12,880 nt of DNA from Candidatus Caenarcanales bacterium (GTDB taxonomy: Bacteria; Cyanobacteriota; Vampirovibrionia; LMEP-6097). This document shows, one piece after another, positions 5,945 through 12,478 of this stretch. The stretch lies in contig JAKVAO010000072.1 in assembly GCA_022447685.1 (NCBI GenBank), positions 1 to 12,880 of the forward strand, in the 5' to 3' direction. How positions within the stretch are numbered: position 1 is the first letter of the stretch; the number at the start of each line of letters is the position of its first letter. A program made the translations under genes and the position numbers. The notes beneath the pieces were generated by a model. The model saw only the letters and a program-made list of their open reading frames with translations. It was not told where the DNA came from and searched no databases.

Positions 5945-7274
5945 GTACCCTGAAAGAGAATCAAAATCCTTAGACTTTAAAGTCACTCCACCCAAATTCA
6001 GCAAACTCTATGAAACTTGCGTTGCTTTTGCAAATGGTGCAGGTGGACAGATCATTATAGGAGTAGAAGATGCCAGTAGAAAAATTATTGGCATAAATGA
6101 GGAAATTCGAACAAGGATTTATGATGAATTTAGCAGCTCACTTTATGATGTCAGTTCTCCGGGGTTAATTCCACATATATATGAAAAAAAATATGGGGAT
6201 AAATCAGTGCTAATAATACAAATTTTTGCATCAAATAAAAAACCCTGCTTTATTAAATCTAAAGGCAACAGAGATGGAGTCTATATTAGAGTCGGTGCAA
6301 ATACAAAAAAAGCTGATGATCACACAATAGAAGAACTATACAGAGAAAATAAGCGCATTAACTATGAAGAAGAAAGCATAATAGATTTAGGTCCAAAAGA
6401 ACTTGAAGCCGATAAAATCAAAAACTATTATCAGAAAAAAGTTAATGAAAAGCGTTTAATCGTTGATAAATTTCTTAAAGAATCTAATTTAACTAATAAT
6501 CAATCAAAGCCAAGCATAGCTGGAATACTGTTATTCAACTCCAAACCTGATGAATATATCCCTGAAGCCTTAATTCGTTGCACACGCTTTGCTGGAAACA
6601 GCGGACGTAATATTATACAGAGTGAAGAAATTAGAGGCTCTATCGATGAACAAGTCGAACAAAGTTACAAATTAGTACAATCCTGGATATCCAGGAATTA
6701 TCAACTTCAAGGTACAAAAATGAAATTTGAGACCTTAATTCCCGAAGAAGCACTCAGAGAAGCGATAACCAACGCAGTCATACACCGCAAATATTCAATA
6801 GCTGGAGCTATTAAAATAGCTGTCTATGAAGATCACATGGAAATCTTTAGCCCGGGAGCTTTGCCTGATATTGTGAATATAAATAATTTAGGAGATGGTA
6901 CTAGCTATGCCCGTAACCCTGTTTTGATCAGGGCTTTTAGAAAACTTGGGCTAGTAGAAAGTCTAGGTTCAGGAGTAAGATTAATTCTAGACAGCTGTAA
7001 AGCAAAACAACTCAAAGAACCAGAATATATCGAAGATGGTGACTATGTAAAAATTATATTTAGCTTTGAGAAGATAAAACTCTCTAGCACAGATGATTTC
7101 ACAGCAATTAAAGAATTTTTACAAGAAAAACAATCAGCCACCATTCAAGAACTGAGTAGCTATCTAGGTGTATCTAGAAATACTGTAACTAGAAAATTGA
7201 ATTCATTAATAGAGCAGAATAAAGTAATACGCATCGGGCAAACTCGATCTACTAGGTTTCAGCTTCACCATTAA
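5934..7274 (+). CDS. AlbA_2 (Schlafen-like) / RecG-C-like ATPase-fold / winged-helix regulator
   Basis: A 446-aa protein of the COG2865 type (predicted transcriptional regulators with an AlbA_2 domain). Order of domains: AlbA_2, about residues 5-135 (ESKSLDFK at 9-16, FANGAGGQIIIGVED at 32-46, YIRVGANTKKA at 117-127); a middle GHKL-like HATPase_c_4 domain, about 225-360 (PEEALREAITNAVIHR at 270-285, PGALPD at 307-312, NPVLIRAFRKLGLVESLGSGVRLI at 328-351); and a C-terminal winged helix, about 388-446 (TIQELSSYLGVSRNTVTRKL at 403-422). The frame is open from 5850, but that start lies inside ndk. I prefer ATG 5934, 8 nt after a TGCTAAAAT promoter element; ATG 5916 and 5943 are alternatives. The 9-bp repeat array overlaps its promoter and start, suggesting autoregulation and co-regulation of ndk. 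The physiological role of this family is mostly unknown. Confidence 0.85.
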   Translation: MVQMYPERESKSLDFKVTPPKFSKLYETCVAFANGAGGQIIIGVEDASRKIIGINEEIRTRIYDEFSSSLYDVSSPGLIPHIYEKKYGDKSVLIIQIFASNKKPCFIKSKGNRDGVYIRVGANTKKADDHTIEELYRENKRINYEEESIIDLGPKELEADKIKNYYQKKVNEKRLIVDKFLKESNLTNNQSKPSIAGILLFNSKPDEYIPEALIRCTRFAGNSGRNIIQSEEIRGSIDEQVEQSYKLVQSWISRNYQLQGTKMKFETLIPEEALREAITNAVIHRKYSIAGAIKIAVYEDHMEIFSPGALPDIVNINNLGDGTSYARNPVLIRAFRKLGLVESLGSGVRLILDSCKAKQLKEPEYIEDGDYVKIIFSFEKIKLSSTDDFTAIKEFLQEKQSATIQELSSYLGVSRNTVTRKLNSLIEQNKVIRIGQTRSTRFQLHH

Positions 7275-7287
7275 TACTGATACTAGT

Positions 7288-7806
7288 TCAGGATTGATAT
7301 TTTTTATCAATCCAAGAATTTAAACCTATTTTTTCGCTTAAGAAATATAAACCTTGCACAATACGATCAAGAGGTGAATAATAGGAAAAATACTTCTTCG
7401 GTTTAAAGATTTTTTTCAAATTAGTAAATAATGGTAAAGGCATTTTAGTAAAACCTTTAGCTTGATATATTTCCTCTGCGATATTCACTAAATCATCTTC
7501 TTTAATAGCTTTTTCGGTTAAAACTTTATTCAGAAAAATATATCTACCTGAATCAATCCCTGTTTTTGAAGACTCTGCACTACTAAGTAAAATTATTTTC
7601 TCTTTGATTTCATCTGCTGATAAATCTGACCATTCTTTCAAATCAGCTTGGCGTTGATAAACATTTTTATTCAGAAGAGCTTTAGGGTTATGCATTCCTT
7701 GAAGTGTTGATTCTGCCATTTTTTCACCAGCGAACTCGGCTGCACCCTCAACATAAGCATTAGCAGCTTCACTTGCAATATCAGAAAAAGCATTAACCAA
7801 ATGCAC
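7288..7806 (-). CDS. Hypothetical protein (172 aa)
   Basis: I do not recognise this protein. The N-terminal 40 residues are Ala/Glu-rich and helical (amphipathic, no signal peptide). The middle, about 50-120, is charged and helical. The C-terminal part, about 125-172, is basic and aromatic (KKIFKPKKYFSYY at about 130-142). There are no clear membrane segments and no Cys. The start is GTG 7804-7806; the frame has no ATG near the N-terminus and no Shine-Dalgarno, but TGCTAAAAT lies 27 nt upstream. Its last codons form a perfect 9-bp hairpin (7291-7313). It is convergent with the regulator gene (13-nt gap) and downstream of hemL on the same strand. Composition resembles the other unknown helical proteins of the window (9320, 12479), but I see no aligned motif. 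Confidence 0.55.
   Translation of the reverse strand: MHLVNAFSDIASEAANAYVEGAAEFAGEKMAESTLQGMHNPKALLNKNVYQRQADLKEWSDLSADEIKEKIILLSSAESSKTGIDSGRYIFLNKVLTEKAIKEDDLVNIAEEIYQAKGFTKMPLPLFTNLKKIFKPKKYFSYYSPLDRIVQGLYFLSEKIGLNSWIDKKYQS
7291..7313. terminator. Perfect hairpin at convergent gene ends
   Basis: GGATTGATA (7291-7299) and TATCAATCC (7305-7313) form a perfect 9-bp stem with a 5-T loop. It lies between two convergent stop codons, within the last codons of the minus-strand gene. Neither side is followed by a T-run, so it is not a textbook intrinsic terminator; it may block 3' decay or end transcription in both directions weakly. Confidence 0.35.
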
Positions 7807-7833
7807 TATATAAACGAACCTACAATGTAATAC

Positions 7834-7842
7834 ATTTTAGCA
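7834..7842 (-). promoter_or_regulatory. Extended -10 element upstream of the 172-aa protein
   Basis: TGCTAAAAT on the minus strand, identical to the element before fabG and the AlbA_2 regulator. No -35 is recognised. It predicts a leader of about 20 nt without a Shine-Dalgarno. Confidence 0.35.
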
Positions 7843-7899
7843 TTTTTGCCGCAATAGGATATTTTTCAATTTACTTTACTAATATTATAAGTAAAATAA

Positions 7900-9222
7900 C
7901 TAAACCACGGCAGTTTCCTGCAAAGCAGCAAGTGACTTCTCATGCGCTTCTATAGTTCTATCCAAATCCTCATAACTATGAGCAGCACTCATAAACAATG
8001 CTTCAAACGGAGAAGGCGCTAGATAGATATCATTATTCAACATCTCTACATAGTACTTTTTAAAAAATTCAATATCAGCTGCTTTAGCATCTTCAAAGTT
8101 CATCACTGGCTTCTCTGAGAAAAACAAACCAAACATTCCAGCAGCTTCGACAAAAGTCATAGCTCTATCTGTAAATTTCTCATTTACTTTCTGCATACCT
8201 TGAATTAGGTACTGAGACTTAGCTTTAAGCTCGTGATAGAAACCTTGTCTTTGGATTTTAGAGATCGCAGTATAGCCAGCAGCCATAGCAACCGGATTTC
8301 CAGAAAGAGTTCCAGCCTGATACATAGGACCAAAGGGAGCTACCATTTCCATAATTTCTTTACGCCCACCATAGGCACCTACTGGAAAACCACCACCGAT
8401 AACCTTTCCTAAAGTAGTAAGATCTGGCATGATGCCATATTTCTCCTGAGCGCCACCAAGAGCAACTCTAAAACCAGTCATAACTTCATCAAAGATTAAT
8501 AGCGATTGATTTTCATCACAAAGCTTGCGCATAGCTTCTAGAAAAGCTTTCTCAGGTAAAATACAACCACCGTTCCCGACTATTGGTTCAACAATAATCG
8601 CTGAAATTTGGTTGCCATGTGCATTAAATGCTTCTTCTAAAGCTGCTACATCATTATATGGCAATACTATAGTATCTTTAGTCACAGACTCAGTGATTCC
8701 AGGACTATCTGGAAGCGATAAAGTCGCAACTCCGGAACCTGCTTGCACTAAAAGCGGGTCTACATGACCGTGATAACAGCCTTTGAATTTAATGATTTTA
8801 GTTTTAGCTGGACTCACCTGAGATGTAAAGGCTCTAGCTAAACGAATAGCTGACAAAACCGCTTCAGTGCCTGAATTCACCATTCTTACCATTTCAATAG
8901 ATGGCACTAATTTAATAATTTCAGCTGTCATAGTGTTTTCGAGCGCCGTTGGCGCTCCGAAACTAGAACTGTTTTTAAGAGCAGCTATAGCTGCTTCTTC
9001 GATGTCTGAATCAGCATGCCCTAGAATCATTGGACCCCATGAACCGATATAGTCTATGTACTCGTTACCATCAACGTCATAGAGCTTGGAGCCTTTGGCT
9101 TTTTCGAAGAATACTGGATCTATTCCGATAGATTTAAACGCTCTTACAGGAGAGTTTACTCCTCCAGGCATAAGTTCCTTTGCTTTTTCAAAAAGTTCTT
9201 TAGATTTACTGAAGTTAGGCAT
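7900..9222 (-). CDS. hemL: Glutamate-1-semialdehyde 2,1-aminomutase
   Basis: PLP/PMP enzyme converting glutamate-1-semialdehyde to 5-aminolevulinate, the second step of the C5 route to tetrapyrroles. Length 440 aa, full-length for the family. Motifs: PGGVNSPVRAF (19-29), VNSGTEA (115-121), FKGCYHGHVD (146-155), VEPIVGNGG (211-219), FDEVMTGFR (244-252, Asp245 at the pyridine nitrogen), TLGKVIGGGFPVGAYGG (270-286) with the PLP lysine Lys273, and AGTLSGNP (303-310). All catalytic residues are intact. It starts at ATG 9220-9222; TAAAAT ends 8 nt upstream and there is no Shine-Dalgarno, so the mRNA is probably leaderless. It is divergent from the unknown gene at 9320. No other heme genes are beside it. 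Confidence 0.97.
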   Translation of the reverse strand: MPNFSKSKELFEKAKELMPGGVNSPVRAFKSIGIDPVFFEKAKGSKLYDVDGNEYIDYIGSWGPMILGHADSDIEEAAIAALKNSSSFGAPTALENTMTAEIIKLVPSIEMVRMVNSGTEAVLSAIRLARAFTSQVSPAKTKIIKFKGCYHGHVDPLLVQAGSGVATLSLPDSPGITESVTKDTIVLPYNDVAALEEAFNAHGNQISAIIVEPIVGNGGCILPEKAFLEAMRKLCDENQSLLIFDEVMTGFRVALGGAQEKYGIMPDLTTLGKVIGGGFPVGAYGGRKEIMEMVAPFGPMYQAGTLSGNPVAMAAGYTAISKIQRQGFYHELKAKSQYLIQGMQKVNEKFTDRAMTFVEAAGMFGLFFSEKPVMNFEDAKAADIEFFKKYYVEMLNNDIYLAPSPFEALFMSAAHSYEDLDRTIEAHEKSLAALQETAVV

Positions 9223-9230
9223 TAGTTATT

Positions 9231-9236
9231 ATTTTA
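9231..9236 (-). promoter_or_regulatory. hemL -10 element (leaderless type)
   Basis: TAAAAT, preceded by AGC, ends 8 nt before the hemL ATG. The -35 region is AT-rich and not recognisable. It is supported mainly by matching spacing at mrp, ndk and the AlbA_2 gene. Confidence 0.4.
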
Positions 9237-9319
9237 GCTTTTTTGCTAGGTTTAAATATTCTTAATGCAGTAATTTGATTTACTTATAAAAATTTATCCT
9301 TTTCGTTATTTGTATAGCC

Positions 9320-9724
9320 ATGGATATACTATCTAAAGGGGTAAGCTCGCTTATTGTTAACCTTTCTGAAAGAAAAAGTCGTAACAATCTAAATACTTCT
9401 CTAGAGAAGCTATCTGAGATAAGTGGTAACAACATCCAAGAACAAACTGACCTCATCAAAGAAAAAACTATCAAAGGTGAGATCTCAAGAAGTGATTTGA
9501 AGAAACATAATCTTCAGGTAAGCTTTGCTAATTCAGCTTTATCAGAAGAATCCATAGATTTACTACTAGATGAATCCGCAAAGCTTTTATCAGTTATAAA
9601 TCAAAATATAGAAACTAGAGATGCTAAGAATGATGATGAATCTACAATCTTAAAATCAATAAGTCATAACGCTAGAGGTGGAAGCAAATACAGAGAAACA
9701 ATCAAAGAAATGGCTAATAGCTGA
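9320..9724 (+). CDS. Hypothetical helical protein, ended by in-frame TGA
   Basis: A 134-aa protein, hydrophilic and predicted largely helical, rich in Ser, Glu, Lys and Asn, with no Cys, no membrane segment and no signal peptide. I do not recognise a family. The ATG at 9320 has no Shine-Dalgarno; TATAAA at 9285-9290 is a possible -10. The frame stops at TGA 9722-9724, but the same frame then continues without a stop for 109 further codons to TAA 10052-10054, with the same amino-acid style. The gene was therefore probably 244 aa and is either interrupted by one nonsense change or read through. It is divergent from hemL. Confidence 0.55.
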   Translation: MDILSKGVSSLIVNLSERKSRNNLNTSLEKLSEISGNNIQEQTDLIKEKTIKGEISRSDLKKHNLQVSFANSALSEESIDLLLDESAKLLSVINQNIETRDAKNDDESTILKSISHNARGGSKYRETIKEMANS

Positions 9725-10054
9725 AATGTATTAGCATTTAAAGCTCTAAAAATTATAGACAAAAAAAATAAACTTGAAGAAAGTAAAAATAAATTAGCTA
9801 GATTTGCAGAAGAAGAGGGAGAAAACTACAAAGGAACTGAAAGTATCCCTTTAGAACTTAAAAGAGAATTGGTAGAAAATAGGGTAGATTTAGCAAAGCC
9901 TGGACAATATCAGGAATTTATTACCCGAAAGAGTAGACGAGCAATAAATCAATTGACTAAAAATGCAATTGAGAACCTAAAAGGTACATCAGTAGAACAA
10001 GAGCTAAAAGAAATGGACATGAAAGTTGAAAATTTATTCAATACTCTATATTAA
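9725..10054 (+). pseudogene. Downstream continuation of the 9320 frame after in-frame TGA
   Basis: One uninterrupted frame of 109 codons in phase with the upstream gene. The encoded segment (starting NVLAFKALKIIDKK) is helical and charged, ending KVENLFNTLY. A TTG at 9869 could start a 61-aa protein, but most of the continuation lies before it and there is no Shine-Dalgarno, so it reads as the second part of a 244-aa protein. A small hairpin (AAATG 9724-9728 with CATTT 9735-9739) follows the TGA directly. The 3' end overlaps the stop codon of the convergent oxidoreductase gene by 4 nt. Confidence 0.5.
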
Positions 10055-11076
10055 CCCTGAACCTCTTCAAGCAAAGCTTGAAGCTCAAGACTCATAGAGT
10101 GGCTCATAATAGGACTTTCAGTTAAACCTTTACTGAAACAATCTGAAATGTGAATGACATTATACTGAAGTGCTGAGCCCTGAAGCTGGAAATCATAATC
10201 TTTAGTTTCAAGGTCATAGCCATTAATATCAAAGTTAATGTCCTTATAAAGATTTAACTGCATTTTAGTCGGCGCAATAAAATCCTCTATTTTTATAAAA
10301 CCCTTGGTACCACCGATGTAAGCTTCACGAGTTAGGTTATGACTAATAGAACTAAAAAGATTTACATTCAAATTCTCACCAAAACGTAGAAGAATATCAT
10401 TACTAAGATCAACTTTATCTTCCTTAGAAAAATGAGAATTAACTTTCAGAAGCTCAGGCTTAAAACTGAGCCCTAAAGACTTAGCCAGAAAAAGACTTAG
10501 AAACAAACCATAAACTCCAACATCCAAAAGCGCTCCACCAGCAAGTTCTGTTTTAAATAATCTAGAAGCATCATGATAAGGCATTTTGCGAGCAGCTTCT
10601 GCTCTAAGGTAAGTAATTTCTCCTAAAACTCCCGAACTTAAAATCTTACTAAATTCATCATAAAGCGGTGTCAGTGGAGTTTTCATCGCCTCCATAAGAA
10701 ATAGTGACTTAGATTTAGCCAAAGCTGTTAATTCTTGTAATTCCTTAAAGCTCGTGGTAATCGGCTTTTCACAAAGTACATGCTTGCCATGCTCTAAACA
10801 AAGTTTAATATCTTGGTAATGAATATTATGGGGACTTGCGATGTAAACAATGTCTATCTTCGGGTCTTTGACAAGATTCTGGTAAATTTCAAAGTTATCT
10901 ATATTATATTTCTCAGCAAAACTCTTTGCGGTTTCTAATTTCCTCGAAGCTACAGCATAAACCTTATTCAAATCAGAAACTTCTTTATCTAAAAACTTAA
11001 ATGAATCTACAAATCTATTAGCTATTCGCCCAGTTCCGAATATCGCCCAATTTAAGATTTTGGTCTTAGTTTGCAT
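10051..11076 (-). CDS. Gfo/Idh/MocA-family NAD(P)-dependent oxidoreductase
   Basis: Rossmann-fold dehydrogenase of 341 aa. Seen: dinucleotide-binding IFGTGRIA (12-19), VYIASPHNIHYQ (77-88), the family hallmark CEKP (102-105, Lys104 catalytic), FLMEAMKTPLTPLY (126-139, as in the dihydrodiol-dehydrogenase-like branch), and GGALLDVGVYG (180-190, Asp185). The C-terminal domain carries the usual open beta-sheet used for substrate binding and oligomerisation. The substrate is likely a sugar or cyclic polyol but cannot be specified. It starts at ATG 11074-11076, with TACAAT 15 nt upstream and no clear Shine-Dalgarno. It sits downstream of acpP, separated by a strong terminator, and its stop overlaps the convergent unknown gene by 4 nt. 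An 8-bp perfect hairpin (10065-10083) occurs in its last codons. Confidence 0.9.
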   Translation of the reverse strand: MQTKTKILNWAIFGTGRIANRFVDSFKFLDKEVSDLNKVYAVASRKLETAKSFAEKYNIDNFEIYQNLVKDPKIDIVYIASPHNIHYQDIKLCLEHGKHVLCEKPITTSFKELQELTALAKSKSLFLMEAMKTPLTPLYDEFSKILSSGVLGEITYLRAEAARKMPYHDASRLFKTELAGGALLDVGVYGLFLSLFLAKSLGLSFKPELLKVNSHFSKEDKVDLSNDILLRFGENLNVNLFSSISHNLTREAYIGGTKGFIKIEDFIAPTKMQLNLYKDINFDINGYDLETKDYDFQLQGSALQYNVIHISDCFSKGLTESPIMSHSMSLELQALLEEVQG

Positions 11077-11091
11077 GAGAATTAAATACTT

Positions 11092-11097
11092 ATTGTA
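11092..11097 (-). promoter_or_regulatory. Candidate -10 of the Gfo/Idh/MocA gene
   Basis: TACAAT on the minus strand, 15 nt before the ATG. A TTGATG sits 19 nt further upstream, longer than optimal. It is weak, but a promoter is expected here because the acpP terminator lies just upstream. Confidence 0.3.
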
Positions 11098-11148
11098 ACT
11101 TAGAAAATAAGTAAATCATCAAAACAGTAGAAAATAGACTAATTTTCA

Positions 11149-11190
11149 TAAACAAAAGAAAACCTGGCCTTCATATCTGAGAGCCAGGTT
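11149..11190 (-). terminator. Intrinsic terminator of acpP
   Basis: AACCTGGC (11161-11168) and GCCAGGTT (11183-11190) form a perfect 8-bp stem. It extends inward through one mismatch (11169/11182) by four more pairs, one of them G-T, to a TATC loop. On the minus strand the stem is followed by a T-rich tract (complement of 11149-11160). It is the strongest terminator in the window and lies about 30 nt after the acpP stop. Confidence 0.85.
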
Positions 11191-11222
11191 CATTAAAGCT
11201 TAAAAATTTAAGACGGCTAGAA

Positions 11223-11474
11223 TTAGCTAGCAGTAGCAGCTCTAGATACTACATAGTCAACAGCAGCACCTACAGTCGTGATTTTCTCAGCATCTTCATC
11301 TGGGATTTCAACACCAAACTCATCTTCGAAAGCCATTACTAATTCAACTGTATCAAGTGAATCTGCACCTAGGTCAGCTGTGAAGCTAGAACCTTCTTGG
11401 ATTTCACTCTCGTCTAAACTTAGTTGTCCAGCTACAACTTTAGAAATTCTTTTTAACGCATCTTCTCTATTCAT
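11223..11474 (-). CDS. acpP: Acyl carrier protein
   Basis: An 83-aa acidic carrier of acyl chains in type II fatty-acid synthesis. The phosphopantetheine attachment motif GADSLDTVEL is at 36-45 with Ser39, followed by the helix EFGVEIPDEDAEKI (52-65), the standard ACP recognition helices. It starts at ATG 11472-11474. The leader contains a clear Shine-Dalgarno (AAGGA, complement of 11486-11490, 11 nt from the ATG) and a second AAGGA further upstream, unlike most genes here. It follows fabG by 70 nt but has its own promoter directly after the fabG stop and a strong terminator, so it can be expressed alone at the high level ACP needs. Confidence 0.97.
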   Translation of the reverse strand: MNREDALKRISKVVAGQLSLDESEIQEGSSFTADLGADSLDTVELVMAFEDEFGVEIPDEDAEKITTVGAAVDYVVSRAATAS

Positions 11475-11509
11475 TACTTGTTTTTTCCTTTTTAGATTTT
11501 CCTTAAAAA

Positions 11510-11539
11510 ATTGTACTTAAAAATAGTATCGAGAATCAA
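11510..11539 (-). promoter_or_regulatory. acpP promoter
   Basis: TTGATT (11534-11539), an 18-nt spacer and TACAAT (11510-11515) on the minus strand. The promoter begins 6 nt after the fabG stop codon and predicts a leader of about 28 nt, which includes the Shine-Dalgarno. Confidence 0.5.
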
Positions 11540-11544
11540 GGATA

Positions 11545-12384
11545 CTACATAAATAATCCGCCATCAACCTGTATTACCTGTCCCGTGATATAATTTCCTG
11601 CACTTGCTAAAAATAAGGCTGTTTCAGCGATATCACTAACATTTCCCATATCACCTAAAGGAATATTTTCCTTATAATGTTTTTGAACTTCTTCAGGTAA
11701 TTCTGCAGTCATGTCAGTTTTTATAAAACCAGGAGCGATACAGTTAGCTCTAATACCACGACGACCATACTCTTTAGCGAAGGCTTTAGTAAATGCGATC
11801 ATACCACCTTTACTCGCTGCATAGTTAGTCTGTGCAGGGTTTCCGTGTAAACCTACTACAGATGTCATATTGATAATAGAACCTGATTTTTGCTTAGACA
11901 TAGGCTTTAACACTGCTTGCGAGATATGGAAAAGACTGTTCAAATTAGTGTTAATAACTGAATTCCAATCATCTTCTTTCATTCTCAGAAGTAAAGTATC
12001 TTTAGTGATACCAGCATTGTTAACAACAACGTCAATTCTTCCAGCTTCAGCTAACACTTCAGCAATGAAAGCCTTGATTCTTTCAGCGTCAGAGATATCA
12101 CAAGACTTATAGATAGCTTCACCTAAATTATCTTCAGCGATATTCTTCTCTGAAGCAGTTGCTTTTACAGCTTCATTAATAGCAGCACCAGCTGTACTTT
12201 CTGGAGATCTTCCAGTAATAAAAACTTTAGCGCCTTCACTTACAAAAAGCTCAGCAATAGCTTTACCGATACCTCTAGTACCACCGGTGACTATAGCGAC
12301 TTTGTCTTTTAATTGATTTAAAAACTTGAATTCTTGCATAGTTGCAATTTCCTGATTCCCTTCTTTGACTAATGTTTCTGGCAT
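11545..12384 (-). CDS. fabG: 3-oxoacyl-[acyl-carrier-protein] reductase (SDR family)
   Basis: NADPH-dependent reduction of 3-oxoacyl-ACP in the fatty-acid elongation cycle. Motifs: VTGGTRGIG (32-40, cofactor binding), CDIS (95-98), NNAGIT (122-127), the catalytic Ser175 in NMTSVVG, Tyr188 and Lys192 in YAASKGG, APGFIKTDM (217-225) and TGQVIQVDGG (267-276). At 279 aa it is about 30 residues longer than usual. The excess is an N-terminal extension of about 20 residues and an Ala/Glu-rich insertion at about 62-90 after the first beta-alpha units. Start choice is open: ATG 12384 lies 10 nt after a TGCTAAAAT promoter element, while an internal ATG (12337-12339, residue 16) has AGGAAA upstream and gives a more typical N-terminus. 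The neighbour acpP encodes its substrate carrier. Confidence 0.95.
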   Translation of the reverse strand: MPETLVKEGNQEIATMQEFKFLNQLKDKVAIVTGGTRGIGKAIAELFVSEGAKVFITGRSPESTAGAAINEAVKATASEKNIAEDNLGEAIYKSCDISDAERIKAFIAEVLAEAGRIDVVVNNAGITKDTLLLRMKEDDWNSVINTNLNSLFHISQAVLKPMSKQKSGSIINMTSVVGLHGNPAQTNYAASKGGMIAFTKAFAKEYGRRGIRANCIAPGFIKTDMTAELPEEVQKHYKENIPLGDMGNVSDIAETALFLASAGNYITGQVIQVDGGLFM

Positions 12385-12394
12385 AATAGGGCTT

Positions 12395-12403
12395 ATTTTA
12401 GCA
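12395..12403 (-). promoter_or_regulatory. Extended -10 promoter of fabG
   Basis: TGCTAAAAT on the minus strand, ending 10 nt before the first fabG ATG. No -35 is recognised. The predicted leader is only 3-4 nt for that start, or about 50 nt for the internal start. Confidence 0.4.
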
Positions 12404-12434
12404 GAAATTCATCTATAGATGGGGGTTTTCAACA

Positions 12435-12464
12435 TTGACATATTAATTATGAAAGTACTAGAAT
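12435..12464 (+). promoter_or_regulatory. Promoter of the 118-aa unknown protein
   Basis: A perfect TTGACA (12435-12440), an 18-nt spacer and TAGAAT (12459-12464, one mismatch). It predicts initiation near 12471, a few nt before ATG 12479. This argues against the longer in-frame start at 12419. Confidence 0.55.
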
Positions 12465-12478
12465 TCTTATCTTCAATT

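Noticed and set aside
7871..7896. TTTACT / AGTAAA inverted repeat after hemL as a terminator
   Set aside because: It has a 6-bp AT-only stem with a 9-nt loop and no T-tract on the minus strand; too weak to claim.
8525..8767. 80-codon plus-strand frame opposite hemL, with similar frames at 8867-9052, 11278-11520 and 11870-12112
   Set aside because: These are antisense shadows of strongly conserved genes (hemL, acpP, fabG), with no RBS or promoter and implausible products.
8941..8957. GC-rich perfect palindrome GAGCGCC-GTT-GGCGCTC in an AT-rich region
   Set aside because: It encodes the conserved Gly-Ala-Pro-Thr-Ala-Leu-Glu segment of HemL, so protein constraint explains it; it lies mid-gene with no T-tract.
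9280..9474. Minus-strand frame overlapping the start of the unknown gene at 9320
   Set aside because: It has no RBS and spans the hemL/9320 divergent promoter region; the plus-strand gene explains the openness.
9722..9760. Selenocysteine insertion at the in-frame TGA
   Set aside because: The following hairpin is only 5 bp with a 6-nt loop and lacks the features of a bacterial SECIS; the protein has no redox motif.
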